A program made the translations under genes and the position numbers. Below the pieces are notes generated by a model. It was not told the origin of the DNA, did not search any database, and was given only the letters and a program-made list of their open reading frames with translations. This document shows positions 40,001-51,234 of a stretch of DNA of 64,000 nt, piece after piece (position 1 is the first letter of the stretch; each line of letters starts with the position of its first letter). Origin of the DNA: Cyrtodaria siliqua (taxonomy: Eukaryota; Mollusca; Bivalvia; Adapedonta; Hiatellidae). The DNA lies in the NCBI GenBank assembly GCA_037043455.1, contig JAWPHD010003281.1:1-64000 (forward strand). Direction: 5' to 3'.

Positions 40001-40424
40001 TGTGTTATGAAAAAAAAACGAAAGATATGTACGCATACTTTTTCAAGGATAAAGAACTTTTTGATATGATCCAAAATGTAAGTTTCATTTTAATGATAAT
40101 AAAAAAGTTATTGGCAAGATGAAAGATGAAACTTGTGGAATACCCATTGTTAAATTTGTTGGGTTGCGAAGTAAACTATATTCGTATGTGCTAGATAATG
40201 AGGTTACTACAAAGAAATGTAACGGTGTTAAAAAGTGTGTTGTTAAAAAACAGATAGCACATGATGATTACAAAAAGATTTTGTTTACGGCAACAGAAGC
40301 TCACAATGAGATGAAAGTCATTAGATCACTAAAGCATAACATAAGCAGCTATGCAATAAATAAAAAAAGTTTATCAGCTTATGATGATAAACGGTACATA
40401 CTAGATAATGGAAAGATACATTAG
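37021..40424 (+). pseudogene. protein-primed DNA polymerase B, many breaks
   Basis: Order of readable parts: KVFKVDGYLSNDPIVRLQKS, RGSSYLDLPKELANAKKG, a C2H2-like segment (FCKTCLQCFTLERVLKKH), Exo I with ADFEAVTE (38,008-38,256), the zinc insert (CHICGNGF ... VRDHCHITGKYRGGAHDICN), Exo II (FHNLRGYDSHF, 38,505), Exo III-type LKTDVLLLTD, motif A (IDANNLYGW, 39,227), motif B ([12 protein letters not shown], 39,690) and motif C (FTDTDSL, 39,985). At least ten frameshifts and stops. It keeps the Exo I segment that I could not find in element 1. Same family as 11,499-15,445; the order of domains is the same. Confidence 0.85.
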
Positions 40425-40459
40425 CATAAAAGTAAAATACTATATGGTAAAAAATGATA

Positions 40460-40757
40460 TGCAGAGCGATGATGAAGACTACTGCCCGGTTCCGTCTGAC
40501 TTTGCTTAATGTGTTGCAAATGTTATGCTATTAAAATGACAACCGGATTGATTAGTAGTATAGATACTAGCAGTATCAGCTTGAGCAACTAATAATATGT
40601 GTCGGGACTTTTGACTTAAGCATGACTTTCATTTAGATTTGTTTATGTAAATGATGGCATGCTTGAGTTAATAGCCACGGCTGGCATATTTTACTGTTGC
40701 TTGAGTTTGAGGCCCGCGAGGAGAAACTGACCTGGTACCGCTAGTATCTATACTACT
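40460..40757 (-). repeat. right terminal inverted repeat of element 2
   Basis: Ends GGTACCGCTAGTATCTATAC then TACT, the complement of the left terminus. Inner limit near GCAGAGCGATGATGAAG at 40,460-40,477. Compared with the left copy it lacks about 18 bp near 40,583 and has about 12 extra bp near 40,480. Confidence 0.88.
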
Positions 40758-40763
40758 AACAGT
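40758..40763. repeat. target-site duplication of element 2, right
   Basis: AACAGT directly after the right terminus, identical to 25,416-25,421. Confidence 0.88.
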
Positions 40764-40864
40764 GTTAACATTGATAACAGACAAAAGGAAAAGCCCAAGG
40801 TTTTATGGTTTTAGATTTCCTTTTTAGCTCGACTATTCGAAGAATAAGAGAGCTTATGTAATCA

Positions 40865-41290
40865 CCCCGGGGTCGGCGTCGGCGTTGGCGTCGGCGTCGG
40901 CGTCCCACATCAAGGTGTGCGTGTAAGCTGTGTTTGCAAGTCTATATCTCTTACATTTCTTATTCTAGCACAACCAAATTTGGCCGTGGGCATCCTTATA
41001 GCATTATCTTAAGGGCTGCGTAAGCAATTTTGGTTCTTGTAACCCCTGGGCTTCCATGAAACCCACATTCTGATAGCCTTTAAAATGTGTCTGTTTCACA
41101 TCAAATTTTGCGTGTAAGCTGTGTTTACAGGTCTATATCTCTTGCATTTCTTGTCCTAGCTTAACTAAATTTTGGAATTGGTTTCCTTATAGTATGTTGT
41201 AAAGGGTTGGGTAATACATTTTGTCTTCTGCAATTTCTGGGCTCCCATGGAACCCAAATAGTAATGGCCCATAACATGTGCAATAAAGGC
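40865..41290 (+). repeat. GGCGTC repeat followed by about 185-bp tandem units
   Basis: Begins with about six copies of GTCGGC/GGCGTC, then two and a partial third copy of a unit with GTGTAAGCTGTGTTTGCAAG, TCTATATCTCTTACATTTCT, CTTATAGCATTAT and GGGCTTCCATGAAACCCA. No coding potential. Confidence 0.7.
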
Positions 41291-41394
41291 AGATCTAGGT
41301 TTGCATGTAAGCATGTATATATCTATAAATTTGGTTTGGGATTTCTTATAGCATTATGCATCGTATTCATACTTCACTCATATTGGGGCATGGG

Positions 41395-43280
41395 CTCCCT
41401 CCTCCCCCCCCCACAGGCCCCACTCCCCCAACCCCTCCATAGCTTTTTCTTTTTTTTTGTTTTACTTTTTTTTTTGTTACATATTTCTGTGTTGTTTTGG
41501 TCGATTCTTACACATATGTGTTGCCCCCTCCCCCCTCCACCCCCAACCCCGCCTTAACCCCCCCTCGCCCCCCCCCCACTTGAAACTCTGTTATTTTTTT
41601 TTACATATTTCTGTGTTGTTTTAGTAAATTCTTACAATATGTTGCTCCCCTCCCCCCACACCACTCGCACGCCCCACCCCGCCACTCCCCCCCACCCCCA
41701 AACTTGAAACTTTTTATTTTTTTTACAAATGTCTGTGTTGCTTTTGTCAATTCTTACACATATATGTTGCCCCCTCCCCCAACCCTCCCCCACCGCCACA
41801 CCACCGGTCCCACCCACCGCCTCTAACCACCCCCCCCACACCCACCAACTCGATTTTTTTTTTTTTTTTTACAAATTTCTGTGTTGCTTTTGTCAATTCT
41901 TACACATGTTGGCCCGCCCCTGCCCCCTCCCAAGCCACCCTCTCCCCACCCACCCACCACCACACACTCGAAACTAGAATGATTTTTTTTACATATTTCT
42001 GTGTTGTTTTGATCAATTCTTACACATAGCTTATTACACAAATATGTTGCTCCCCCTCCCCACCTACCACACACCCACACCACACACCCCCACCCACACC
42101 AAACACCCCCCTCACCCCCCACTTGAAACTCAATTTTTTTTCTTTTTACATTTATTTGTGTTGCTTTTGTCAATTCTTACACATATATGTTGCCCGCTCT
42201 CCCCACCACCCCCCCACCCACACCACCGGTCCCACCCACCGCCTCTCACCCCCCCCCCCCCCCCCAAGAACTTGAAACTATTTTTGTTTTTTTACAAATT
42301 TCTGTGTTGCTTTTGTCAATTCTTACACATATATGTTGCCCCCTCGGCCCCACCCTCCCTAACCACCGGTCCCACCAACCGCCTCTAACCACCCACCCCC
42401 CCCCCCACACCAACCAACTTGAAACTTTTTTCTTTTTTTTTAACAAATTTCTGTGTTGCTTTTGTTAATTCTTACACATGTTGGCCCGCCCCTGCCCCCT
42501 CCCAAGCCACCCTCTCCCCACCCACCCACCACCACACACTCGAAACTAGAATGATTTTTTTTACATATTTCTGTGTTGTTTTGATCAATTCTTACACATA
42601 GCTTATTACACAAATATGTTGCTCCCCCTCCCCACCTGCCCCCCACCCACCCCTCCCACCCCACACACACAAACTCGATTTTTTTTGATTTTTTTTTTAC
42701 ATATTTCTGTGTTGTTTGGGTCAATTCTTACACATAGCTATGTTGCCCCCCTTCCCCTCCCCACCCCACCCCTACGCTCGAAATGGAATATTTTTATTTA
42801 ATGTTTATTGTTTTTTTACATATATCTATTGTTTTGGTAAATTGTTACACATAGCTTCTTACACATATATGTTGCCCCCTACACCCCCCCCCCCCCCCCT
42901 CCCCCCCACTCGAAACTCCAATATTTTTATTTTATTTTTTTTTACATATTTCTGTGTTGTTTTGGTCAATTCTTACACATAGCTTCTTACACATATATGT
43001 TGCTCTCCCCAACCCCGCCTGTCCCCCATCCCCACTCAAAACTCGATTTTTAATTAATTTTTTTTTACATATTTTTGTGTTGTTTTGGTGAATTATTACA
43101 TAGCTTCTTACACATATATATTACCCTAACCACCATTACTACCCCCACCACACACCCCACCTTTCCCCACCCCCACCCCCTCTCAAAACTTGATATTTTT
43201 TTTTATATATATTTCTCTGTAGTTTTGATCAGTTCTTACACATAGCTATGTTGCGCCCTCAACCCCACCCCACATTGTTT
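41395..43280 (+). repeat. C-rich minisatellite, about 110-140 bp units
   Basis: About 14 units, each with ACATATTTCTGTGTTGTTTT, a CAATTCTTACACATA block, ATGTTGCCCCC and a long C-rich/CCAC-rich tract, then ACTTGAAACT and a T-run. The units are duplicated in blocks: 41,880-42,070 and 42,440-42,630 are nearly identical over about 190 bp. The minus strand has many runs of three or more G. The Pro/His/Thr-rich and Gly/Trp-rich open frames are artefacts. Confidence 0.85.
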
Positions 43281-43289
43281 TAGCCTTAT

Positions 43290-44200
43290 TTCCTGGTGGT
43301 ATATACTAGCTATATAATTTATTATTCTCTGAAAAATCGAATAGTCGAGCTGCGCTGTTCTCCGACAGCTCTTGTTTTATAATGTATTGTGTACGAAACA
43401 ACAATTCTAATACACCCATACCTACGTCTAGTTTGTAATTATCTCCAATAAGTATATGCGCATGACCTGGGAAAGATTGGTTGACGTCGTACAATGATGC
43501 ACTAGATAGTATTTCTAAGAACACGCTGGGATTTGTTAAGTACGTTAGTGCTTAGAATTATTGCAGCTTTCGATGTTCCTAATTCTAAAATATGCCAACT
43601 AAAATAATTTCGGCATCATATTTTACTAGCACCCCAAGCATCACCACAAATGCTTTTGCAAAAGACGTTTTTGAAATATTTAATGTTAACGCTAGTGATG
43701 TACCGATTAGTCGATTGTTTTAAACCCATCATCGGTTTGTTAGGCATCCGATTATGATAATCGATTATGAAAGCCCATAATCGATCATCGGTTAAATGTA
43801 AACGTGCACTTTAATTAACATTCAAAATAGAAATAAACATAATTATCCAGGAGACAACTCTTGTAAAAATGAGCATGATACACAAATAAACACATTTATA
43901 TCAGTTAGAATAAAATACAGACTTTCATGACATCAAAACTCAGATTAACATACACATGCTATACTTCGTATACGGGTAAGTATTATCGAGGTAATTTAAA
44001 AAGATCCATATTTCATTTCATGCAAAAAAAAATTTAAAGCATAATTCTGCATTTTGATGGCGGGATGTAGGTAACTAGTAGATTTAAATTATCTAGAAGA
44101 TAAACACATATAAAATGTATGCATGCTAAACTGTTCATGACTCAAACCCGTGGTCCAAAGCACAAACTTATAATGTGACATAATAGATATCCATCGGTTC
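43290..44200. other. non-coding with possible transposon relics
   Basis: A 72-residue minus-strand frame (43,306-43,524) contains GHAHILIGDNYKLDVGMG, which faintly recalls the GDxAYPL segment of HARBI-type transposases; too short to call. Near 43,695-43,800, TGATGTACCGATTAGTCGAT and repeated ATCGATTATGA/ATAATCGAT units suggest the end of a DNA transposon. Nothing else is recognised. Confidence 0.25.
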
Positions 44201-44340
44201 ATCGATGTGCTTATTACACGCAGACGATATTAATTATGTCATACGCGTTAAACTGAACTATTTTGAGTATGCATATTTATTTTTTTCAGAAACCGCATTA
44301 CGACAACAAAACAATAGGCAAAGTCCTCTTTCAATAAACA

Positions 44341-44954
44341 TGGATAAAGGACAGTTGACGTTCCAGTGCACGATGTGCAGCAAAGGATTTACCAAGTCAA
44401 GCAATCTTAACAGTCATATACGCATACATACAGGTGAGAAACCTTACAAGTGTAGCGTGTGCAGTAAAGGATTTACCCAGTCAGGCAGTCTTAACAGTCA
44501 TATGCGCATACATACAAGTGAGAAACCGTACAAGTGTAGCGTGTGCAGTAAAGGATTTACCGAGTCAGGCCATCTTAACAGTCATATGCACATACATACT
44601 GGTGAAAAACCATACAAGTGTAGCGTGTGCAGTAAAGGATTTACCGAGTCAGGCCATCTTAACAGGCATATGCGCATACATACAGGTGAGAAACCATATA
44701 AGTGTAGCGTGTGCAGTAAAGGATTTACCGTGTCAGGCGATCTTAACAGGCATATGCGCATACATACAGGTGAAAAACCATACAAGTGTAGCGTGTGCAG
44801 TAAAGGATTTACCTTGTCAGGCCATCTTAACAGTCACATGTTTATACATACAGGTGAAAAACCGTATACGTGTAGCGTGTGCAGTAAAGGATTCACCCAG
44901 TCAGGCAGTCTTAACAGTCACATGCTTAAACATACGGGTGCGAAACCGTATTAG
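44341..44954 (+). CDS. C2H2 zinc-finger protein, seven fingers
   Basis: Starts MDKGQLTFQCTMCSKGF at 44,341, 51 bp after a splice-acceptor-like TATTTTTTTCAG (ending 44,290), so this may be the last exon. Seven fingers with CxxC-x12-HxxxH spacing and HTGEKPY linkers. The fingers are near-identical 84-bp repeats that differ mainly at the DNA-contact helix positions (KSSNLNS, QSGSLNS, ESGHLNS, ESGHLNR, VSGDLNR, LSGHLNS, QSGSLNS). A TAG at 44,952-44,954 stops it. Two further fingers follow in frame, the last lacking its first His. A nuclear DNA-binding role is the family expectation. Confidence 0.8.
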
Positions 44955-45117
44955 TGTAGTGTGTGCAGTAAAGGATATACCATGTCTGGCCATCGTAACA
45001 TTCATATGCGCATACATACAGGTGAGACACCATATAAGTGTAGCTTATGCAGTAAAGGATTTACCAGGTCAGATAAGCTTAAAAGTCGTCTGCGCCTACA
45101 TACTGGCGGGACACCAT
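44955..45117 (+). pseudogene. two trailing C2H2 fingers beyond the stop
   Basis: In frame with the upstream array: CSVCSKGYTMSGHRNIHMRI then CSLCSKGFTRSDKLKSRLRL, ending at a TAA. The second has Arg where the first zinc His is expected. They show that the ancestral array was longer. 45,118-45,770 then holds no feature I can support. Confidence 0.7.
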
Positions 45118-45773
45118 AAAGACATGTATGCATCCGTGCCCCTGAACAAGCACTTAGGTCAAGTGTATCATATGGACCATATGGACTTCCATGACGTATA
45201 TAAGTACTATACATATATTAAAGACATGTGTGTATGGCAAAGTATTTAACATACTGATCTTTAAAATATCCGTGAAGACCAATGAAGGAGAGGCAACATG
45301 TAAGAGTAGTCTGTGGATCAAAGTATTTGTCCAGTTAACTGATTTCATATACCCGCAATATTCTATGAGATGAAGTTACCTTTACAACAACATATATAAT
45401 TCCCGTCGAGTAGTCGTACAATGTCCACTGTTCCTACATACATGACAAACTATTTGATTGAACTGTCATCCCGATACATGTAACATACCCTGTGTTGGAA
45501 CCAGCCATACTATTTTTATATACAACCCGATACAAATGATAGTATAGTCACTTGTTGTACTAGGTTGGTACGTGAGATGTCGGAAACTGTAATCTACTCA
45601 AATTGAAATCCCGGCTGGTTCAGAAACTCCAATTCTGATGACTGATATACACAGTGTTGGAAACATGCTATGTCTTTAGTTTAAATCGGGATTTAAATAT
45701 CATACTTGGAGAGGATCAACACTGATGTGGCAGTTTATATGCCGATAATTTAAAAGGTAACATGCTTGACGTA

Positions 45774-46030
45774 TGTTATGCAGCCAGTCTCTTGAGCTTC
45801 CATCAGGAATGAATGACACGTACTCGGTGTGGAATACCTGTTTGATTATTCAGTATGTTATCCAGCCAGTCTCGTGACCTTCCATCTGGAATGAATGACA
45901 CGTTCTCAGTGTGGGATACCTGTTTGATTATTCAGTATGTTATGCAGCCAGTCTTATGACCGTCCATCTGGAATGAATGACACGTACTCGGTCTGGAATT
46001 CCTGTTTGATTATTCAGTATGTTATGTATG
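45774..46030 (+). repeat. 82-bp tandem repeat, three copies
   Basis: Unit TGTTATGCAGCCAGTCTC, then CTTCCATCTGGAATGAATGA, CACGTACTCGGTGTGGAATA and CCTGTTTGATTATTCAGTA. Copies are about 90 percent alike. 46,031-46,574 shows nothing recognisable. Confidence 0.8.
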
Positions 46031-46574
46031 GTAATGCAAGCTAACAAGTGACGAAACCCAGATATACAACAGTATTTAATATTAATAATATTGTAAATAA
46101 CTTCATATTCCAAACGAGTGTTAGTTTAATTACTTCTTTAGACACATTTATCGAATAACTTGCGACGTCGGAGTGTTATAAAGCCATGATATATTTATCT
46201 TAATACACTAGTGTAATACATATTTATGCAAATGAATTTCGATCTTTTCCGTTTAGCACGGTGTGGGCCAGAATTGCCTCGTCGATTTCCGTAACCATCA
46301 CAAATACCAAATTACGACAATCGACGCGGTAGTTCCGTTGTACGGTGCCTTACAGAGAAGACAGGGTCAGCATATGACGTCATAGACGTCATCATACAAA
46401 CATACGACATTGTCATACGACAATTGTATATAAGCAACTATAAAACAAAATGCTCCTTGAGGCGTTTTTTGGAGTTCATTTATACTGTAAATTGTTATGT
46501 ATTTCCAGTTCATGTTTTCTGTTTTTTTCTTCCGATTTTAGGTACTTCTTAATAATTATTTGTTTGTACTTTTG

Positions 46575-48560
46575 AATTGTTGTTTTGTAATAAATTGTTT
46601 GTATTTTTTATACGCCAGTTTAAAAAACGTGACGTATTATGGTATGGGGTTGTCTGCCTGTCTGTCTGTCCGTTCGTCCGTCCGTTCGTCCGTCCGCCAG
46701 CCAACCCGCGGTTCATAGGTTAATCACCATTATTGAAAGCGGGAACCCTATTGCTTTTGGGGTCAAATGTCAAGGTTACTGACATTTTATGAATTCCACA
46801 TGGTAACTTCAAAACCGTAACATCTACACTCATAAAACTTCATAGGTTAATCGGCCTTGTTGAAAGCACGCACCCAATTTATTTTGGGCTCAGTAGGTCA
46901 AAGGTCAAGGTCATACTGACCATATATTGAAATATGCATTCCAGACAATAAATTCAAAACCGTAACACCTACTCATAAAACTGCATAGGCACATTGTCTT
47001 AGTTGAGAGGAGGTACCCTATTGTTTTTGGGGCCAGTTGGTCAAATGTCAAGGTCACAGAGACCTTATATTGCATTCCGCACAATAAATTCAAAATCCTA
47101 ACACCTTCCCTCATAAAACTTCATACGTGCAATACCTTATCTAAAAGATGGAACCATATAGTTTTTTGGGGGCCAGTAGGTCAAAGGTCATGGTCACCAT
47201 GACCTTATATGGAAATAGGCATTCCATCTGATAACTTCGAAATCGTAAAACCAACACTTATGAAACTCATAGGTGCATTGCCTTTGGTGAGAGGAGGAAC
47301 TCTAATGATTATGGTTCAGTTGGACAAAAGTCAAGGTGACCATGACCTTATATGTAAATAGGCATTCTTCGCGATAACTTCGAAACTATAACACCCACAC
47401 TGAAGAATTTGATAGGTTTATTGACTTTTGAGAGAGGAGGAACCCTATTGATTTTGGGTCATTGGGTCAAAGGTCAAGGTCACCGTGACATTTAATGGAA
47501 ATAGGCATTTTGTGGGATAATTTCAAACACTCGCGACACTTCATGAGTACATTGCCCTTGGTAAGAGAAACTATTGAATTTCATTGAAGTTAGCAGGTCA
47601 ATGGTCAAGGTCGCTATGACCTACTGTTGTAATATGCCTCCTGCGCGATAACATCAAAACCATAACACCCCCACTTCGTATGTGCATTGACATTGGCAAG
47701 AGAAAGACCGTATATTGCCTTTGGGGTCAGTAGGTCAAATATCAAGGACATCATGACCTTTTATGGCCTTATATGGAAATACAAATGTCGCCAAATAACT
47801 GTGCAACCATAACCCTTGCACTCATGAAACTTCCTAGATGCATTACGTTTAGTCAGAGGCGAAACCCTTTTACTTTTGGGGTCACTAGGTCAAAAGTCAA
47901 GGTCACCAGTTTATATTCAAAGTGATAACTCCAGGAGTGTAATACCCACACTATTGAAACTTTGTGGATACATTGCCCTTGGTGAGAGGAGGAACCTTAT
48001 CACTTTAAGGCTTAGTTGGTCGAAGGTAAAGGTCACACATGTCTTCATATGGACATACACATTGCAAATGGCAATCCCGGAAATATGATACTCACACTTA
48101 TTAAACTTCAAAGGGCATTTTCCTTGGTTAGAGGAGGAAGCCTATTACTTTTGGGTTCAGTATGTCGTCATGGTCACATTGAACTTACAATGACCGAATC
48201 CTCTTTGAAACTTACTATTAGACCTACAATTATTGAAGAAATATGACCCAAGTTAAAACAACAAACTCCATTAAGTTATAGCTAAGTAGGTCAGATATCA
48301 AGGTCACTGACCTGATCATGACAAAATCCTTCCCAGCTGTTATTCACGAATATTTGATCTACAGTCTTGAAACTTTATACAAATAGTGCTCTTGGTTAAA
48401 CAACATCCTCTATTAGTTTGTTTTTGTTAAAAGGTCAACGGTAAGGGTTACATTGACCTATCGCCTTGGAAATGGTTTTAGCATAATCACTTTAGAAAGC
48501 GGGCGTATAATACCCCGTTAGATGGAGCTGTTGTAAATTGTTGTTTTGTAATAAATTGTT
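46575..48560 (+). repeat. array of about 140-bp units with AGGTCA half-sites between 25-bp direct repeats
   Basis: Twelve or so degenerate units, each with AAACTTCATAGGTGCATTGC, TTGGTGAGAGGAGGAACC and TAGGTCAAAGGTCAAGGTCA-like sequence, then CATGACCTTATATGGAAATA. It starts after GTGACGTATTATGGTATGGG and a CTGT/CCGT microsatellite (46,650-46,700) and ends at GGGCGTATAATACCCCG. The same 25 bases lie at 46,575-46,599 and 48,536-48,560. Coding frames here are repeat artefacts. Confidence 0.8.
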
Positions 48561-50460
48561 GGCAATTTCGTTTTCATTTAAGTTTTACATGCAACTCCAC
48601 TTCCCCGAAACTACAAAGCGTTCAAACTTCACACACGCTTACATATTCATGACAGCAGTATATTCCTACCAAAGGTAGGTCACCGAATGGCCTTAATCTA
48701 CTTCTCATACTTCGTTAATCACATTCATGTGTTACATTCAAGTTTCTGATTAATGTCTCGGATACCAGAAGCCATACAGATATAAAACTACACACATCTC
48801 GCCGATAGCAGCGTGTCCTGCCAGCAGTGGTACAATGTGAATAACCTGACATACGCTTTCGTGTTTTGGTTAAGTTCGCCACTTCTCTACCAGTTCAATG
48901 TTCCAATAATAGAATAGCCCGACACCCGGGGCTAGTCCAGTCTGGATCCGGGCTAGTCTCTCTTTCATAAATGGTTGTCCGTCGTGGGGCTAGTCTAAAC
49001 AAATCTCGGGACAATCACACTTTTAAAAGTAAAAACCAGCAATGTATTTTATATAATTTTAAAAATAGTATAACACATTAGGAATACATAATGATGTATG
49101 GTGTTCGATTGTGTTTACATGTACGACTGTATACACCGTGCACAGTCTGTATATATTAACAGTTCAGTATGTTGTACCATGTGTAAAGTAGTATACTTTG
49201 TTCTCAATAACCATCAAATAATATACTTTTTGACACCGTGATTATCTGAAACTGTACCAGTATGCTCCGCTTAAGTCGGAGCTAGGGGGCGTTTTGGGGG
49301 TGATGCTTCTACATTACCTCTCATGAACAGACTCAATTGCGGCTTTTGCAATTGTTGACCTTCTTTTAGTTTTGGATTATTATAGGTCCATCCATCATAT
49401 ATCTTACGGTGTGGACGTGTAATAAAGCCATGACATCAATATCGTATGCAAATTAAGACCGACAGCATCACTCGGTTGGGAAACATCTCGGTATGCATTC
49501 GGGATTGATGATCGATTTATGCAACTGTTGAAAATACGGGGTAACTTTTGTCCAACTGAACCATAAGAATACCGAAGCACCGTACGGCCCTTATCATACG
49601 TAAGGTACAAAGTCATATATAATGAGTTATGAACGTTTATCAGTGTATGATCAAATACTCGGTAATAACTAGGTGTAATTAATCAATGAAACAAATGCAG
49701 CAAAAGTTACCACGATCATATCAGTATATTAACTGTAACTGTAATGTCAAACACACGTCGTCTGAATCATTTCACCTCCAGTATGTATACGCATGTGTAG
49801 CGTGAGATGTGATGATTGCGTAAACACGTCATCATATATTATCTGACAGTCGAATAATTCCTTCAGGTATTGCGTTGTAAACATTCTCCTAGAGGTGATG
49901 ATTGCGTAAACCCGTTATCACATACCTGACATTTGAATAATTTCTCGCAGGTATTCCGTTGTAAAGCTTTCGCTTCTCATCGCTGCGGGTTCGAATCCCA
50001 CTGGGACCTAAACTTCTCAGAAAGTGTCGATTTTTTACGGATTTATACAGTACTCGTTCTATCTAGGAAGCATGGGGTGGTCTGCCTTTACCACAACAAA
50101 CACCCCATCCCCACCCGTCATATATGACCTTAAAAAGTAGGAAACTCATAGGGGTTTGAACTCGAAACGCTACGATTGCATGCGAAGCGGGCTCTTTATC
50201 GATATCGCCATAAAAGCTAGCTATGCGCCTGCGGCGAGACAGTAGTAACGCGCTTACAAACCTACTTATTTAGCTATACTACAGTTTATATTGTACTTAT
50301 ATATACGCGCATGTCAATTTAACTCAATACATTACAAAAGTGGACTGTTATATATAGCTTCAAATATATTCAACCAACCAACTAGACATAACGTGTAAAC
50401 ATACGGTACCATTATTGTGTGAAAACAGAAACATGTTTCAATATTTAAAATCTAAACATA
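48561..50460. other. non-coding host DNA with a weak SINE-like fragment
   Basis: No credible gene. Near 49,988 the sequence GCGGGTTCGAATCCCACT looks like a polymerase III B box, but no matching A box is evident. Paired GTGATGATTGCGTAAAC phrases (about 49,808 and 49,895) show a short direct duplication. Confidence 0.4.
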
Positions 50461-50466
50461 TGTAAT

Positions 50467-50571
50467 ATTTATAGCATAGTTTTTCGAGTATATGTGATTT
50501 ATACTGCTTTTCGAGGGCCGCAGGCCCGAGAGTACAGTATAAATCGCATACGAGAATAATATGCTATAAAT
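50467..50571. mobile_element. 105-bp imperfect palindrome, MITE-like
   Basis: ATTTATAGCATA at the left and its complement at the right. The arms also pair over TTTTCGAGTATATGTGATTT/ACAGTATAAATCGCATACGA and close on GGGCC-GCA-GGCCC. A related ATTTATAGCACGG lies at about 50,887. Target duplication not clear. Confidence 0.6.
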
Positions 50572-51230
50572 GTTTTGTACCAGAGCCATTTATCCAACTA
50601 CGCATGTGCAAGAAGTTTTAGGGCGTTGCAGTTTTCAGTAAAAATAACAGCTCGATCCAATCAAGAAATAGCATTATCACGCGGCATGGGCATGACCCAT
50701 GTTTTGATTATTGCAGCCAATCGCCTTTGTATATTATTGGGCAAATGCAATGTCAAGGAGTGCTGTTTTGGTATTTGGTTAGTCGTTTGACTCATGTGTA
50801 AATTACAACTGCGCGCGCGTAAAATTGAGTAGACCATGGTATAACTGCCGACTCTGTCATGTATAACAAGGTTGATATATATCGGCATTTATAGCACGGT
50901 TTAGGCTCAGACCTTCAGGTTTATGAAAATTATATCATAAGCAAGAACAAAGGAAAGCCATTAGAGCTATGGTACAAGATATGATAATTACATTCCTACT
51001 GAGTATTTATGCGGGTTATTTTACACCCCACGTTGGTAACTGCCTCATAGTTTGAGACTGACGAGTATGTTGTTACCTGTGCTTTTGACATACATTTATA
51101 TATGTAAATGGATTTGCATTGAATACTCTATATCCTTTAATATCTTCACGTACATTATTCGGGACGTGCAAGATACTACCGATATTATACACAATCAGGT
51201 ATATTATGAATCATCATACTAATGCTACAG
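50572..51230. other. non-coding, nothing recognised
   Basis: No gene supported. One sequence of note is the GCGCGCGCGT run near 50,811. Confidence 0.35.
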
Positions 51231-51234
51231 AGTG

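Larger units (their letters stand above)
25422..40757. mobile_element. element 2: complete adintovirus-like Polinton, decayed
   Basis: 15,336 bp bounded by inverted repeats of about 300 bp and a 6-bp target duplication. It encodes recognisable integrase, phospholipase A2-like domain, adenain-like protease, pX-like protein, major capsid protein, penton, fibre-like protein, packaging ATPase, zinc-ribbon protein and protein-primed polymerase B. Many genes carry stops or frameshifts, so this is an old endogenous copy. Gene order and capsid sequence follow adintoviruses rather than the element 1 type. Confidence 0.88.

Noticed and set aside
41207..42982. Pro/His/Thr-rich and Gly/Trp-rich frames
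   Set aside because: Translation of the C-rich minisatellite.
43306..43524. Possible HARBI-type transposase fragment
   Set aside because: Only a short faint resemblance (GHAHILIGDNYKLD); no other transposase motif around.
47876..48246. Short frames within the AGGTCA array
   Set aside because: They cross unit borders of the degenerate repeat and share no protein-like conservation.
49985..50000. tRNA or SINE from a B-box-like GGGTTCGAATCCC
   Set aside because: No A box at proper distance and no SINE body seen.
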